DNA of 64,000 nucleotides, from positions 4,030,001 to 4,094,000 of the forward strand of contig CP136508.1 in assembly GCA_008011715.2 (NCBI GenBank), read 5' to 3'. Made by a program: the position numbers and the translations under genes. The notes below the pieces were generated by a model that saw nothing but the letters and a program-made list of their open reading frames with translations, had not been told where the DNA came from and ran no database searches. This stretch comes from [Empedobacter] haloabium. Lineage in GTDB: Bacteria > Pseudomonadota > Gammaproteobacteria > Burkholderiales > Burkholderiaceae_D. Positions 38,505 through 48,002 of this stretch are shown here, piece after piece (within the stretch, counting starts at the first letter, position 1; each line of letters opens with the position of its first letter).

Positions 38505-39422
38505 ATGCAAACCTTGTCCACCACATCGTCCCGCGTCAGCCCGGAAACCGCCGGCATGCTGCTCGGCCTGCTGGGCGTCGCCATCTTCAGCCTGACCTTG
38601 CCGTTCACGCGGCTGGCCGTGGCCGATCTCGACCCCACTTTCGCCGCGATGGCACGTGCGGTCGTGGCCGCGCTGCTTGCCGCAGGCTGGCTGCGCTGGC
38701 AGCGCGCCCCGCTGCCGCCACGGGCCGCGCTGCCGGGCCTGGCCGCCGTGGCGGCCGGCTGCGTGATCGGCTTTCCCCTGCTGACGTCCATGGCGATGCG
38801 TACCCTGCCCGCCGCGCACGGCGCCGTGCTGGTCGGCATCCTGCCGCTGGCGACCGCCCTGTTTGCCGCGCTGCGCGGCCATGAGCGACCGTCGCCGGCG
38901 TTCTGGGCCAGCGCGCTGCTGGGTTCCAGCCTGGTGGTCGGCTTCGCGCTGCGCCAGAGCGGCGGCAGCCTGCACGCGGCCGACCTGGCGCTGTTCGCCG
39001 CCGTGCTGGCCGCCGCTTTCGGTTACGCCGAGGGCGGCCGCCTGGCGCAGACGCTGGGCGGCCAGCAGGTGATCAGCTGGGCCCTGCTGCTGGCGCTGCC
39101 CGTCGCGCTGCCGCTGACCTTGTGGCAGGCATGGGACGCCGGCGCGGCACTGGCCGCCGCGCGGCTGCCGGCCTGGCTGGGCTTCGGCTACACCTGCGTA
39201 TTTTCGATGTTCCTCGGCTTCTTCTTCTGGTATCGCGGCATGGCGCTGGGCGGCGTGGCGCGGGTCGGCCAGGTGCAGCTGGTGCAGCCGTTCCTGACCC
39301 TGCTGGGCGCCGCGCTGGTGCTGGGCGAACCGCTGCGGGCGGCGCATGTGGCGTTCGCCCTGGCGGTGATCGCGGTGGTAGCGGTCGGACGCCGTACCGC
39401 CGTGCGCCGGCGGCTGTCGTAG
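38505..39422 (+). CDS. EamA/DMT-family transporter
   Basis: A 305-residue inner-membrane protein with ten hydrophobic segments in two EamA repeats (GLLGVAIFSLTLPFTRLAV in the first, GYTCVFSMFLGFFFWYRGMA in the second). It is a probable exporter of an amino acid or related metabolite. Its gene is divergent from a MocR-type regulator that likely controls it. It is only distantly similar to the exporter at 3115-4020. Confidence 0.9.
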   Translation: MQTLSTTSSRVSPETAGMLLGLLGVAIFSLTLPFTRLAVADLDPTFAAMARAVVAALLAAGWLRWQRAPLPPRAALPGLAAVAAGCVIGFPLLTSMAMRTLPAAHGAVLVGILPLATALFAALRGHERPSPAFWASALLGSSLVVGFALRQSGGSLHAADLALFAAVLAAAFGYAEGGRLAQTLGGQQVISWALLLALPVALPLTLWQAWDAGAALAAARLPAWLGFGYTCVFSMFLGFFFWYRGMALGGVARVGQVQLVQPFLTLLGAALVLGEPLRAAHVAFALAVIAVVAVGRRTAVRRRLS

Positions 39423-39568
39423 GCCCCTGTCGTAAGCCCGTTCACTGCCATTTTTTGCTGGCGCAACGCCGAAATCCCGCAGTTAATTCGGTGGCAAGAT
39501 GTGGGCACCGCTGCCGCCAGGTCGTACAATATCGGTCTTTGAAACAGCAACTTACCTTGAGATCAGTC

Positions 39569-40030
39569 ATGTCCGTCTACGAAAAACTGAAGTCGCTCGA
39601 TATCACGCTGGCGCCGCCCGCCGCCCCCGTCGCCGCTTACGTGATGTGGGTCCGCACCGGCAACCTGGTGTTCATCTCCGGCCACATCGCCAAGAAGCCG
39701 GACGGCAGCATCTGGGCCGGCCAGCTGGGCAAGGACATCGAAACGACCGAGGGTCAGCAGGCCGCGCGCGCCATCGCGATCGACCTGATGGGCACCCTGC
39801 AGGAAGCGTGCGGCGGCGACCTGAACAACGTCAAACGCATCGTCAAGGTCATGAGCCTGGTCAATTCCACGCCCGACTACACCGACCAGCACCTGGTCAC
39901 GAACGGCTGCTCGGAGCTGCTGGGCGAAGTGTTCGGCGAAGCCGGCAAGCATGCCCGCTCCGCCTTCGGCGTGGCCCAGATCCCACGCGGCGCCTGCGTC
40001 GAGATCGAACTGATCGCGGAAGTTGTTTAA
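39569..40030 (+). CDS. RidA family protein
   Basis: A 153-residue YjgF/RidA-fold protein that would form trimers. Canonical RidA hydrolyses reactive enamine/imine intermediates released by PLP enzymes. This longer form matches the RidA subgroup with FISGHIAKKPDGSIWAGQLG near the N-terminus and GACVEIELIAEV at the end, where the Arg of canonical RidA is replaced by the context RGACVEIE with Arg present. It lies 166 bases before a PLP aminotransferase gene, a fitting neighbour. TACAAT upstream (about 39526) may be a -10 box. Confidence 0.9.
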   Translation: MSVYEKLKSLDITLAPPAAPVAAYVMWVRTGNLVFISGHIAKKPDGSIWAGQLGKDIETTEGQQAARAIAIDLMGTLQEACGGDLNNVKRIVKVMSLVNSTPDYTDQHLVTNGCSELLGEVFGEAGKHARSAFGVAQIPRGACVEIELIAEVV

Positions 40031-40196
40031 CCTGGTCGTTCAACCTGTTAGCGGTCGGTGCCTGACCCGGCGCCGCCCGACCCGAGGCCGCCGCGCCATG
40101 CGCCGCATCCGCCATGCCACGGCGGCCTCCCGATAGTCGCCACAAGCGCGCTCGTTCCAGCCGGGCCAGCCCCGCAAATTTCTCTGAGAGAGACGT

Positions 40197-41390
40197 ATGA
40201 AAATCGAAAACCCCAACCCGATCCAGTGGCGCTTTTCCGAGCGTGCCGCCCAGCTGCAAAGCTCCTTCATCCGCGAGATCCTGAAGATCACGCAGCAGCC
40301 CGAGATCATCTCGTTCGCGGGTGGCCTGCCGTCGCCGGCGACCTTCCCGGTCGACGTGATGAAGGCCGCCTACGACAAGGTGCTGTCCACCACCGGCAAG
40401 ACCGCGCTGCAGTACGGCCCGACCGACGGCTACATGCCGCTGCGCCAGTGGATCGCCGACTCGCTGTCGGTGAACGGCGCCAGGATCGTGCCGGAGCAGG
40501 TGCTGATGGTATCGGGCTCGCAGCAGGCGCTGGACCTCTTGGGCAAGGTACTGATCGACGAAGGCAGCCGCGTGCTGGTCGAGACGCCGAGCTACCTGGG
40601 CGCGCTGCAGGCGTTTTCCGTCTACCGTCCTGAATTCAAGTCGGTGCAGACCGACGAGCACGGCCTGGTGCCCTCGTCGCTGGCGCCGGTCGCCGAAGGC
40701 GCGCGCCTGCTGTACGCGCTGCCGAACTTCCAGAACCCGACCGGCCGCACCCTGTCGGTCGAACGCCGCCTGGAACTGGTCGAGACCTGCGCCCGCCTGG
40801 GCCTGCCGCTGATCGAGGACGATCCCTACGGCGCGCTGTCGTACAAGGGCGAGCCGCTGCCGAAGATGGTGGCGATGAACCCGGAAGGCGTGATCTACAT
40901 GGGCTCCTTCTCGAAAGTGCTGACGCCGGGCATCCGCCTGGGCTACGTGGTCGCGCCGCTGCCGCTGGTGCGCCGCCTGGAGCTGGCCAAGCAGGCCGCC
41001 GACCTGCACACCGCGCAGCTGACGCAGATGGTGGTGCACGAAGTGGTCAAGGACGGCTTCCTGGACCAGCACATCCCGACCATCCGCGACCTGTACGGCA
41101 ACCAGTGCCAGGTGATGCTGGACGCGATGGCCGAGCACTTCCCCGCCAGCGCCACCTGGACCAAGCCGGAAGGCGGCATGTTCATCTGGGTCACGCTGCC
41201 CAAGCACATCAACGCGATGGAGCTGCTGGACGAGGCGATCAAGGAAAAGGTCGCGTTCGTGCCGGGCGCGCCGTTCTACGCCAACGAGCCGGAAACCAAC
41301 ACGCTGCGCTTGTCCTTCGTGACGGTGCCGCCGGAGCGCATCCGCCAGGGCATCGCGATCCTGGGCAAGCTGATCGCCGCGCGCCTGTAA
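40197..41390 (+). CDS. PLP-dependent aminotransferase (class I/II, 2-aminoadipate-type)
   Basis: A 397-residue fold-type I aminotransferase without a DNA-binding domain. Segments include ISFAGGLPSPATFPVD near residue 38, YGPTDGYMPLRQWI, ALPNFQNPTGRTLS and the PLP lysine in MGSFSKVLTPGIRLGYV (about 240). This set is typical of the LysN/2-aminoadipate and aromatic aminotransferase group; substrate range is uncertain. The ATG follows GAGAGA. A terminator follows 21 bases after the stop. Confidence 0.9.
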   Translation: MKIENPNPIQWRFSERAAQLQSSFIREILKITQQPEIISFAGGLPSPATFPVDVMKAAYDKVLSTTGKTALQYGPTDGYMPLRQWIADSLSVNGARIVPEQVLMVSGSQQALDLLGKVLIDEGSRVLVETPSYLGALQAFSVYRPEFKSVQTDEHGLVPSSLAPVAEGARLLYALPNFQNPTGRTLSVERRLELVETCARLGLPLIEDDPYGALSYKGEPLPKMVAMNPEGVIYMGSFSKVLTPGIRLGYVVAPLPLVRRLELAKQAADLHTAQLTQMVVHEVVKDGFLDQHIPTIRDLYGNQCQVMLDAMAEHFPASATWTKPEGGMFIWVTLPKHINAMELLDEAIKEKVAFVPGAPFYANEPETNTLRLSFVTVPPERIRQGIAILGKLIAARL

Positions 41391-41411
41391 TTTCGCGCTT
41401 CGCTTCGCTCG

Positions 41412-41446
41412 AACCCTCCCGGCCTGGCGGCCCGGAGGGTTTTTTC
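41412..41446 (+). terminator. intrinsic terminator of the aminotransferase gene
   Basis: The arms AACCCTCC and GGAGGGTT enclose a GC-rich loop and are followed by six T, 21 bases past the stop. Confidence 0.85.
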
Positions 41447-41606
41447 ATTTTGGCGACGATGAAACCGATGTTACTTTGAAGTCAACGACATATACTCAAC
41501 AGTCACATGAACCGTCTTATTTGCGCGAATCGGCCATGGTTTTCTCCAATTATTTGTTGCTTGAAGGTATTATCTGGACAGATAGATTACCTTGGATGAA
41601 AGCCCG

Positions 41607-42968
41607 ATGACGCCAGGCAGCACCGGTCTCTCCGCGCGCCGCGATGCCGCGGTCCTGATTGTCGACGACGCCCCGGACAGCCTGTCCGCGCTGCGCACGC
41701 AGATGGTCGAGCAGGGTTACCAGACCTTTGTCGCCAGCTCGGGCGAGCGGGCGCTGGAGCTGGCGCGGCGCGTGCATCCCGACCTGATCCTGCTCGACAT
41801 CGTCATGCCCGGCATGGACGGCTTCGAGACCTGCCGCCAGCTGAAAGCGCATCCGGTGACCCAGCGCATTCCCGTCATCTTCATGAGCGCGCGCACGGCG
41901 ACGGACGACGTGGTGGCCGGCTTCGACCTGGGCGCGGTGGACTATATCGGCAAGCCGCTGCGCATGCCGGAAGTGTGCGCGCGGGTGCGCACGCAGCTGT
42001 CGATCCGCGCCAGCGCCGAGACCCAGCACGAACAGGCCGAGCGCCTGCGCACGATCGTCAACAACATGGCCGAAGGCCTGTTGATCATCGAGGCGAACGG
42101 CCGCATCCAGTTCACCAACCCGGCCTGCGACCAGTACCTGGGCTATGGGCCGGAGGAGCTGGCCGGCCGCTATATCTCCGACCTGCTCAATCCCCTGGTG
42201 GCGCACGAGTACCTGGAGTATTTCTCGCGCTACGCGGCCAATCCGGAGACGGCGCACAGCCACGGCACGCGCGAAGTCATCATCCGCCACAAGCTGGGCA
42301 AATCGGTCTGCATGGACCTGACCCTGACGCCGATGTTCCTGCGCCAGCCGCTGTTCATTGGGCTCTTGCACGACATCACGCACCACAAGCTTTCCGAGGA
42401 TGCGCTGCAGCGCGCCGCCATGGTGGACCCGCTGACGAAGATCGCCAACCGCCGCCACTTCGACAGCTTCCTGGAAAAGGAGTGGCAGCGCGCCACCCGC
42501 ACCGGCGCGCCGCTGTCGCTGGTGGTATTGGACGTCGACCACTTCAAGCTGTACAACGATACGCTGGGCCACGCCGCCGGCGACGTCTGCCTGCAACAGG
42601 TGGCGCAGGCCATCGCCGCGCATGCACTGCGCGGCACCGACCTGGCGGCACGCTACGGCGGCGAGGAATTCGTGCTGCTGTTCGCGGAGACCGACGCCAA
42701 CGCGGCCGCCGCGCTGGCCGAATCCGTGCGCGCGCACATCGAGACGTTGCAGCTGCCGCACCCGCGCTCGCCGACCTCGCCCTGGATCACGGTCAGCATC
42801 GGCGTGGCGACGATGACGCCGCGGCAGAACGACCGCATCGAGTCGCTGTTCGTGGCGGCGGACCGGGCGATGTATGCGGCCAAGGAGGAAGGGCGCAACC
42901 GGGTGCGGATAAACGCTGGGCTGCCCAGCGGCGCATCAGGCTTGGGGTCTGTCCCTGCAAGGGACTGA
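41607..42968 (+). CDS. diguanylate cyclase, REC-PAS-GGDEF
   Basis: Makes cyclic di-GMP under control of a receiver. The 453-residue protein has a receiver (about 15-130, phospho-Asp in LILLDIVMPGMDGFE), a PAS domain (about 150-260) and a GGDEF domain (about 270-440) with the active-site RYGGEEFVLLF. The product-inhibition site RGTD lies five residues before GGEEF. The start at 41607 is the first ATG; a TTG at 41592 would add five residues. The last residues GLGSVPARD and the stop codon lie inside a palindromic repeat, so the natural C-terminus may have been shorter. Confidence 0.9.
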   Translation: MTPGSTGLSARRDAAVLIVDDAPDSLSALRTQMVEQGYQTFVASSGERALELARRVHPDLILLDIVMPGMDGFETCRQLKAHPVTQRIPVIFMSARTATDDVVAGFDLGAVDYIGKPLRMPEVCARVRTQLSIRASAETQHEQAERLRTIVNNMAEGLLIIEANGRIQFTNPACDQYLGYGPEELAGRYISDLLNPLVAHEYLEYFSRYAANPETAHSHGTREVIIRHKLGKSVCMDLTLTPMFLRQPLFIGLLHDITHHKLSEDALQRAAMVDPLTKIANRRHFDSFLEKEWQRATRTGAPLSLVVLDVDHFKLYNDTLGHAAGDVCLQQVAQAIAAHALRGTDLAARYGGEEFVLLFAETDANAAAALAESVRAHIETLQLPHPRSPTSPWITVSIGVATMTPRQNDRIESLFVAADRAMYAAKEEGRNRVRINAGLPSGASGLGSVPARD

Positions 42969-43040
42969 CCCCGGTTTTCATCGTAACGCATGCGCCGCCG
43001 ATAGAAACCAGGGTCAGTCCCGAAGGGACAGACCCTAAAC
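42941..43040. repeat. paired palindromic repeat, locus D (overlaps gene end)
   Basis: The first unit (42941-42982) has GGGGTCTGTCCC and GGGACTGACCCC then CGGTTTTCAT. The inverted second unit (43003-43040) has AGGGTCAGTCCC and GGGACAGACCCT. The first unit encodes the last nine residues and stop of the diguanylate cyclase. A fragment CAGGGTCAGTTC lies at about 43070. Confidence 0.85.
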
Positions 43041-43084
43041 CTGATGAGGCAAGGGCTGCTCAAGCAAACTTCAGGGTCAGTTCA

Positions 43085-44656
43085 CTAGCGCCGCGGATAG
43101 TCGGTGATCTCGGCGATCTGCTCGTACAACGGCCGCAGCTGCCGGTACATCTTCAAATACACGCGCCGGTACAGCTGGTCATAGACGCGCGCATTGGCCG
43201 CGATCGGCTGGAACTCGCGGCCCGGGCGCGTCATCGCCGCGATCGCCGTGGCGAAGTCCGGCTGCAAGCCGATCCCCACCGCCGCCGCGATGGCCGCGCC
43301 CAGGCCTGAGGTCTCGTACACGTGCGCGCGCGCGGCCGGCAAGCCGAAGATGTCGGCGGTCAGCTGCATCGCCGCGTCGCTCTGCGAGCCGCCGCCGGCC
43401 ACGCGCAGCTGCGTGATCGGCGTGCCGCTGCGCCGCTCGATCCGTTCCCTGCCCTCGCGCAGCGCATACGCCAGCCCTTCCAGGATCGCCCGGTACATGT
43501 GCGCGCGCGTGTGCACGTCGCCGAAGCCGATCATCGCGCCCTTCGCTTCCGGTCCCGGGATGCGCACGCCCGGGCTCCAGTAGGGCTGCAGCATCAGCCC
43601 CATCGAGCCGGGCGGCACGGCGTTGACCAGGTCGTCGAACAGCACTTCCGGCGCTGTGCCGCTTTCCGTCGCCAGCGCCTGCTCGCGGTCGCCGAACTGC
43701 TCCTTGAACCAGTTGACCATCCAGAAACCGCGGAAGATCTGCACCTCGGTGCTGTAAGCGCCCGGGATCGCGGCCGGGTATGGCGGAATGAACGGCGTCA
43801 CCTCGACGTACTTCGTCCCCGTCGTGTTGATGGTGGCCGTGGTGCCGTAGCTGAGGCAGCCGATGTGCGGCGCCAGACAGCCGGCGCCGATCACTTCGCA
43901 GGCCTTGTCCGCCGCCGCCGCGATCACCGGCAACCCGGCCGGAATGCCGGTCAGTTGCGCCGCAGCGCCGGTGATCACGCCGATCGGCGTGCCCGGCGCC
44001 ACCAGCTCCGGCAGCATGTCCGGCCGCAGCGCCAGCGCCTGCCACTTCCAGTCGCGCGCGCCGGCCCAGCGGTGGCGCTTGTAGTCGAACGGCACGTAGG
44101 CCACCTGCGAACCAGTCGAATCGGCATATTTTCCCGTCAGGCAGAAGTTCAGGTAGCCGGACAGCAGCAGGAACTTGTGGGTCTTCTGCCAAACGTCCGG
44201 CTGGTGCGCGGCGATCCAGTTGATCTCCGCCTCGCGCTGGAAGTAGGTCAGCGTGTTGTCCACGCGCGCCAGCCGGAACGCGGTGCGCCACAGCGCGCCC
44301 ACGCGCGGCACGCTGTCGGTGCGCCGCTGGTCCAGCCACGTGATGGCCGGCCGCAGCGGGCGGCCGTCGGCATCGACGTTGACGACGGTGCCGCGCTGGG
44401 TGGTCACGGCCACGGCCGCGATCTGGCTGCGCAGCGCCGGCTGCTCGGCCCACAGCCGCTGGCAGGCCGCGCACACGGCCTGCCAGTAGCCCTCGGCCTT
44501 GTGCTCGGCCCAGCCGGGGTGGTCGGAATAATAGGCCTGCAGGTGCACCTGGGCCTTGGCGACCAGGTTGCCGCGCAGGTCGAACACCAGCGCGCGCACG
44601 CTCTGGGTGCCGTTGTCGATCGACAGCAGAAGGGGAGACGAATGCGGTTCAAGCAT
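43085..44656 (-). CDS. FGGY-family carbohydrate kinase
   Basis: A 523-residue sugar or polyol kinase of the FGGY fold. The N-terminal phosphate motif is LLLSIDNGTQSVRALVFD (about 12-29), and the C-terminal FGGY-like signature region contains LRVAGGGSQSDAAMQLTADI. It is too divergent to call xylulokinase or glycerol kinase. Its start codon overlaps the stop of the GlpD-like gene by eight bases (ATGCTTGA), so translation is coupled. It is the third gene of an operon with an alkyl-DHAP-synthase-like flavoprotein, suggesting a glycerol-derived substrate. Confidence 0.88.
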   Translation of the reverse strand: MLEPHSSPLLLSIDNGTQSVRALVFDLRGNLVAKAQVHLQAYYSDHPGWAEHKAEGYWQAVCAACQRLWAEQPALRSQIAAVAVTTQRGTVVNVDADGRPLRPAITWLDQRRTDSVPRVGALWRTAFRLARVDNTLTYFQREAEINWIAAHQPDVWQKTHKFLLLSGYLNFCLTGKYADSTGSQVAYVPFDYKRHRWAGARDWKWQALALRPDMLPELVAPGTPIGVITGAAAQLTGIPAGLPVIAAAADKACEVIGAGCLAPHIGCLSYGTTATINTTGTKYVEVTPFIPPYPAAIPGAYSTEVQIFRGFWMVNWFKEQFGDREQALATESGTAPEVLFDDLVNAVPPGSMGLMLQPYWSPGVRIPGPEAKGAMIGFGDVHTRAHMYRAILEGLAYALREGRERIERRSGTPITQLRVAGGGSQSDAAMQLTADIFGLPAARAHVYETSGLGAAIAAAVGIGLQPDFATAIAAMTRPGREFQPIAANARVYDQLYRRVYLKMYRQLRPLYEQIAEITDYPRR

Positions 44657-46256
44657 AGGCGGCGGCATCCGTGGCGGCGGCCGGCAGGCCGTAGTGGCGT
44701 TCGCACAAGGCCAGGTAGGCGGCAACCTCCGCGTTCCAGCGGGCGTCCTTCCAGCCCAGCTCCGGCTGGCAGATGGCGCGTACGCGCTCGAGCAGGTGGC
44801 GCCCGCCGCCGCGCGTCAGGATGCCGATGCGGGTGCGCCGCAAGAGCAGGTCGTCCAGGCGCTGCACGGCCTCGTGGCGCGCGGCCCAGCGCAGCTCGGC
44901 CCAAGGGGTCTGCGTGCCCGGCACCAGCGTCAACTCGCCCTCCCGCGCCGCCTCGATCAGTGCCGCCGCGTCGCGGCCATGGCGCCCCGCCAGCCGGTGC
45001 GCCTGGCCGGGCGGCAGCCGGCGGTCGTAGGGCCGCGGCACTTCAGCCAGGATCGGCACCGGCTCCAGGCTGTCCTGCCAGCCGGGCAGCAGCGGCTGCA
45101 CGGCGCGCAGCGCGTCCAGCGCGATCACGCGGAACGTCGTCAGCTTGCCGCCGGTGACCGTCAGCAGGCCGTCCTCCAGCCACAGCGCGTGGTCGCGTGC
45201 CTCCTTCGACGGGTCGGCCTGTCCCGAGTCGATGACGGGGCGCACGCCGGCGAACGTGGCGATGACGTCGTCCACGCCCAGCTCCAGCGCGGGGAACTGG
45301 CAGCGCAATGCGGCCAGCAGGTAGCCCAGCTCCTGCGGCGTGATGGCGGCCTCGCGCGCCAGGTCGTCGCCATGGTCGATGTCGGTGGTACCGACCAGGG
45401 TGGCGCCCTCCCACGGGAACGCGAACACCGGGCGGCCATCCTGCGGGTGCATCAGGCTGACCGCCTGCGCCAGCGGCAGGCGCCAGGCCGGCAGCACCAG
45501 GTGGCTGCCGCGCAGGGGACGCAGGCGCATGCCGCCGGCCGCCGCGCGCAGGCCGTCGGCCCACGCACCGGTGGCGCTGATCGTCACCCGCGCCGCCACC
45601 CGGTGCGTGGTGCCGTCCAGCGCATCGCGCAGCTGAGCGCCGGTGACGTGGCCGCCGGCGCGCAGCAAGCGCTCCACGCCCAGGTAGTTGACGGCCACGC
45701 CGCCATACGAGCGGGCTTCCTGCAGCACGCGCAGTACCAGGCGCGCGTCGTCGGTCTTGGCATCGGTATAGCACATGCCACCCTGCAGCCCGGCCGTGTC
45801 CGCATTCGGCACCAGCGCCAGGAATTCGTCGCGGCCGACGTAGTGGCGGGCGCGCTGGCCCGCCATGCGGTCGTAGATCGCAAGTCCCAGCAGGAACGCG
45901 TGGCGGCCCGGCTTGCGTCCCGCGTAATCGCCGAAGGCGAAGCTTTGCGGCTCCACCAGCCCGGCCGCGTCGCGCAGCAGGGCTTCGCGCTCGCGCACCG
46001 ATTCGCGCGTCAGGGCGAAGCGGCCTTCCTTCAGGTAACGCAGGCCGCCATGCACCAGCTTCGAGGAACGACTCGACGTGCCCCAGGCGAAGTCGCGCTG
46101 CTCGACCAGCAAGGCCTTCAGGCCGCGCCGCGCCGCCTCCAGCAGGATGCCGGCGCCGCTGATGCCGCCGCCCACGACCAGCACGTCCCATGGCCGCGCC
46201 AGCAGCTGGGCCAGGCCGGCGCGGCCGCCCGGCTGCCAGTGGCTGGCGGCCGTCAT
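44649..46256 (-). CDS. glycerol-3-phosphate dehydrogenase/oxidase-like flavoprotein
   Basis: A 535-residue FAD enzyme of the GlpD/GlpO family. The Rossmann FAD motif is VLVVGGGISGAGILLEAARR (about 24-43). The family segments TSSRSSKLVHGGLRYL and HLVLPAW follow, then GTTDIDHGDD and a C-terminal helical domain. It would oxidise a glycerol-3-phosphate-like compound and pass electrons to quinone or oxygen. The start at 46256 overlaps the preceding stop as ATGA. A much longer open frame upstream on this strand is an artefact overlapping the flavoprotein gene. Confidence 0.9.
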   Translation of the reverse strand: MTAASHWQPGGRAGLAQLLARPWDVLVVGGGISGAGILLEAARRGLKALLVEQRDFAWGTSSRSSKLVHGGLRYLKEGRFALTRESVREREALLRDAAGLVEPQSFAFGDYAGRKPGRHAFLLGLAIYDRMAGQRARHYVGRDEFLALVPNADTAGLQGGMCYTDAKTDDARLVLRVLQEARSYGGVAVNYLGVERLLRAGGHVTGAQLRDALDGTTHRVAARVTISATGAWADGLRAAAGGMRLRPLRGSHLVLPAWRLPLAQAVSLMHPQDGRPVFAFPWEGATLVGTTDIDHGDDLAREAAITPQELGYLLAALRCQFPALELGVDDVIATFAGVRPVIDSGQADPSKEARDHALWLEDGLLTVTGGKLTTFRVIALDALRAVQPLLPGWQDSLEPVPILAEVPRPYDRRLPPGQAHRLAGRHGRDAAALIEAAREGELTLVPGTQTPWAELRWAARHEAVQRLDDLLLRRTRIGILTRGGGRHLLERVRAICQPELGWKDARWNAEVAAYLALCERHYGLPAAATDAAAYA

Positions 46257-47869
46257 GCCGGCTCCGTCACGAGCTTGCCGGGATTGAGCATGCCATCCGG
46301 GTCGAAATGGCGCAGCATGGCGCGAATCGCGGCCAGTCCCTCGGCACCCTTCTCGGCCGCCAGGTAGGGCGCATGGTCGGTGCCGACGCCGTGCTGGTGG
46401 CTGATGGTGCCGCCATTGGCGACGATCGCGGCGCTGACGGCGCCCTTCAATGCGCGCCAGCGCGCCATGTCGGTGTCGAAGTCGCCCGCCAGCCGGTAGA
46501 CGAAGGTGCTGTACACGCTGGCTCCCTGGGCGTACAGGTGCGACAGGTGCGTGTAGGCGTGCACCGCCTCGCCGCAGCCGGCCAGCGCCTGCGCGGCCGC
46601 CGCTTCGACGGCCTGCATCGTCGCCGTCACGCGCGGCCAGTCCACCGCCGTTTCCACCGTATCGATGGCGTAGCCGTGCTGCCAGGCCGCGTTGCGCAGG
46701 TAGACGTTGCGAAAGCGCCCCTGGCGCCACTTGTCGCCCAGCATGCGGCCGACGTGGCGGCCACGCTGCCCGCGGCAGGTCGCCAGCGCCGCCGCCAACG
46801 CCGAACGAGCCTGCGCGCGGGTGCCGCTGACGCCGATCAGCAGCATGCACTTGCCATCGCCGCAGCCTCGCACGCGCAGCCAGCGTTCCAGCAAGCCGAC
46901 CAGGCGGCGGTGCCCGGCCAGCGCCAGCATCGTCACGGTCTCGGTGGGATTGGACAGGCGCAGCAGCGACAGGCCGGCGCGGGCCTGCGCCAGCGCACGG
47001 GCGGCCGCGATGCCCTCCTCCCAGCCCGGAAAAAACACCGCGTGGAAGGCTTCGTATTGCGGCGCCGGCGAGACCCGCACGGTCGCTTCGGTCACGATGC
47101 CGAGCCGGCCCTCGGAACCCAGCACGATCTCGCGCAGGTCGGTGCCGGCGGCCGATGCCGGGAAGGCCGGGATCTGCAGCGTGCCGCGCGGGGTTTCGAC
47201 GGTGCCGCCGGCGAACAGCTGCTCGATGCGGCCGTAGCGCAGCGACTGCTGGCCGGAGGAGCGCGTGGCGATCCAGCCGCCCAGCGTGGAATACTCGAAC
47301 GACTGCGGATAATGACCCAGCACGCAGCCGTGCGCGCGCAGCTGCGCTTCCAGGTCGGGGCCGAACACGCCGGCGCCGAAGGTGGCCAGTTGCGCCTCGC
47401 GGTCCAGGTGGACAAGATGCGCCAGGCGCGCCAGCGAAACCGTCAGCACGGGGCGTGCGGCCGGCTGCGCCGTCACGTGGCCGGCCACGCTGGTGCCGCC
47501 GCCGTAGGCGATGACGGTGACGCGCTGGGCCCGCGCCCAGTCCAGCAGGGCACGCACGTCCGCCCCGCTCTCCGGGAAGGCGACGCCGTCCGGCGCCGTG
47601 CCGATGCAGCCGTAGCGCAGGCGCAGCCAGTCGGGCAGGCTCTGGCCCAGCGCGTGGCGCACCCGCGTGGGCGCGTCCGTGTGCAGCGCGACACCGGCGG
47701 GCGGTTGCAGGCCAGCCAGGCGCGATGGCGCGAGGCTCGCGCAGGCGGCGTCGAAGGGCGCGTCCGCGAAGGGCGTTCCCGCCCCGATCCGGTCCGCCAG
47801 GAAGGCCAGCGCCCCCTCGTGCAGCGGATATGCGACGCTTTCGTCGCCCCAGCCATTCCACCTGCGCAT
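46253..47869 (-). CDS. FAD-binding oxidase of the alkyl-DHAP synthase type
   Basis: A 538-residue vanillyl-alcohol-oxidase-fold flavoprotein. The N-terminus MRRWNGWGDES matches alkyldihydroxyacetonephosphate synthases. The FAD-binding region has IAYGGGTSVAGHV and STLGGWIATRSSGQQSLRYG. The C-terminal part carries GTISHQHGVGTDHAPYL with the catalytic His cluster, and FDPDGMLNPGKL ends the domain. In eukaryotes this family replaces an acyl group on DHAP by an alcohol, making ether lipids; bacterial members have mostly unknown roles. It is first in an operon with GlpD-like and FGGY genes and divergent from an AraC-type regulator. Confidence 0.87.
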   Translation of the reverse strand: MRRWNGWGDESVAYPLHEGALAFLADRIGAGTPFADAPFDAACASLAPSRLAGLQPPAGVALHTDAPTRVRHALGQSLPDWLRLRYGCIGTAPDGVAFPESGADVRALLDWARAQRVTVIAYGGGTSVAGHVTAQPAARPVLTVSLARLAHLVHLDREAQLATFGAGVFGPDLEAQLRAHGCVLGHYPQSFEYSTLGGWIATRSSGQQSLRYGRIEQLFAGGTVETPRGTLQIPAFPASAAGTDLREIVLGSEGRLGIVTEATVRVSPAPQYEAFHAVFFPGWEEGIAAARALAQARAGLSLLRLSNPTETVTMLALAGHRRLVGLLERWLRVRGCGDGKCMLLIGVSGTRAQARSALAAALATCRGQRGRHVGRMLGDKWRQGRFRNVYLRNAAWQHGYAIDTVETAVDWPRVTATMQAVEAAAAQALAGCGEAVHAYTHLSHLYAQGASVYSTFVYRLAGDFDTDMARWRALKGAVSAAIVANGGTISHQHGVGTDHAPYLAAEKGAEGLAAIRAMLRHFDPDGMLNPGKLVTEPA

Positions 47870-47936
47870 TTCGTCGTCTCCCTGTCACGTACGGGCGCTA
47901 TACTCGGCAACGCCCCTGTTATTGTCGATCTGTCGG

Positions 47937-47966
47937 CGATCGCCAGTCCGATCGCCCAGGATCGCA
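47937..47966. promoter_or_regulatory. repeated GATCGC boxes in the AraC/flavoprotein divergent region
   Basis: CGATCGCCAG (47937-47946) recurs as CGATCGCCCAG (47949-47959) with a 12-base period, followed by another GATCGC at 47960. Tandem direct repeats in a divergent promoter are typical of AraC-type operators. The 133-base gap contains no gene. Confidence 0.35.
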
Positions 47967-48002
47967 GATTACGTCCACCGTCCTTGCCGGTCTTGCGCTT
48001 TC

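Noticed and set aside
44649..47888. A single 1079-residue open frame covering both the GlpD-like and the flavoprotein genes
   Set aside because: Only its last 535 residues are GlpD-like; the rest is an out-of-frame reading of the flavoprotein gene. The true start is the ATGA overlap at 46256.
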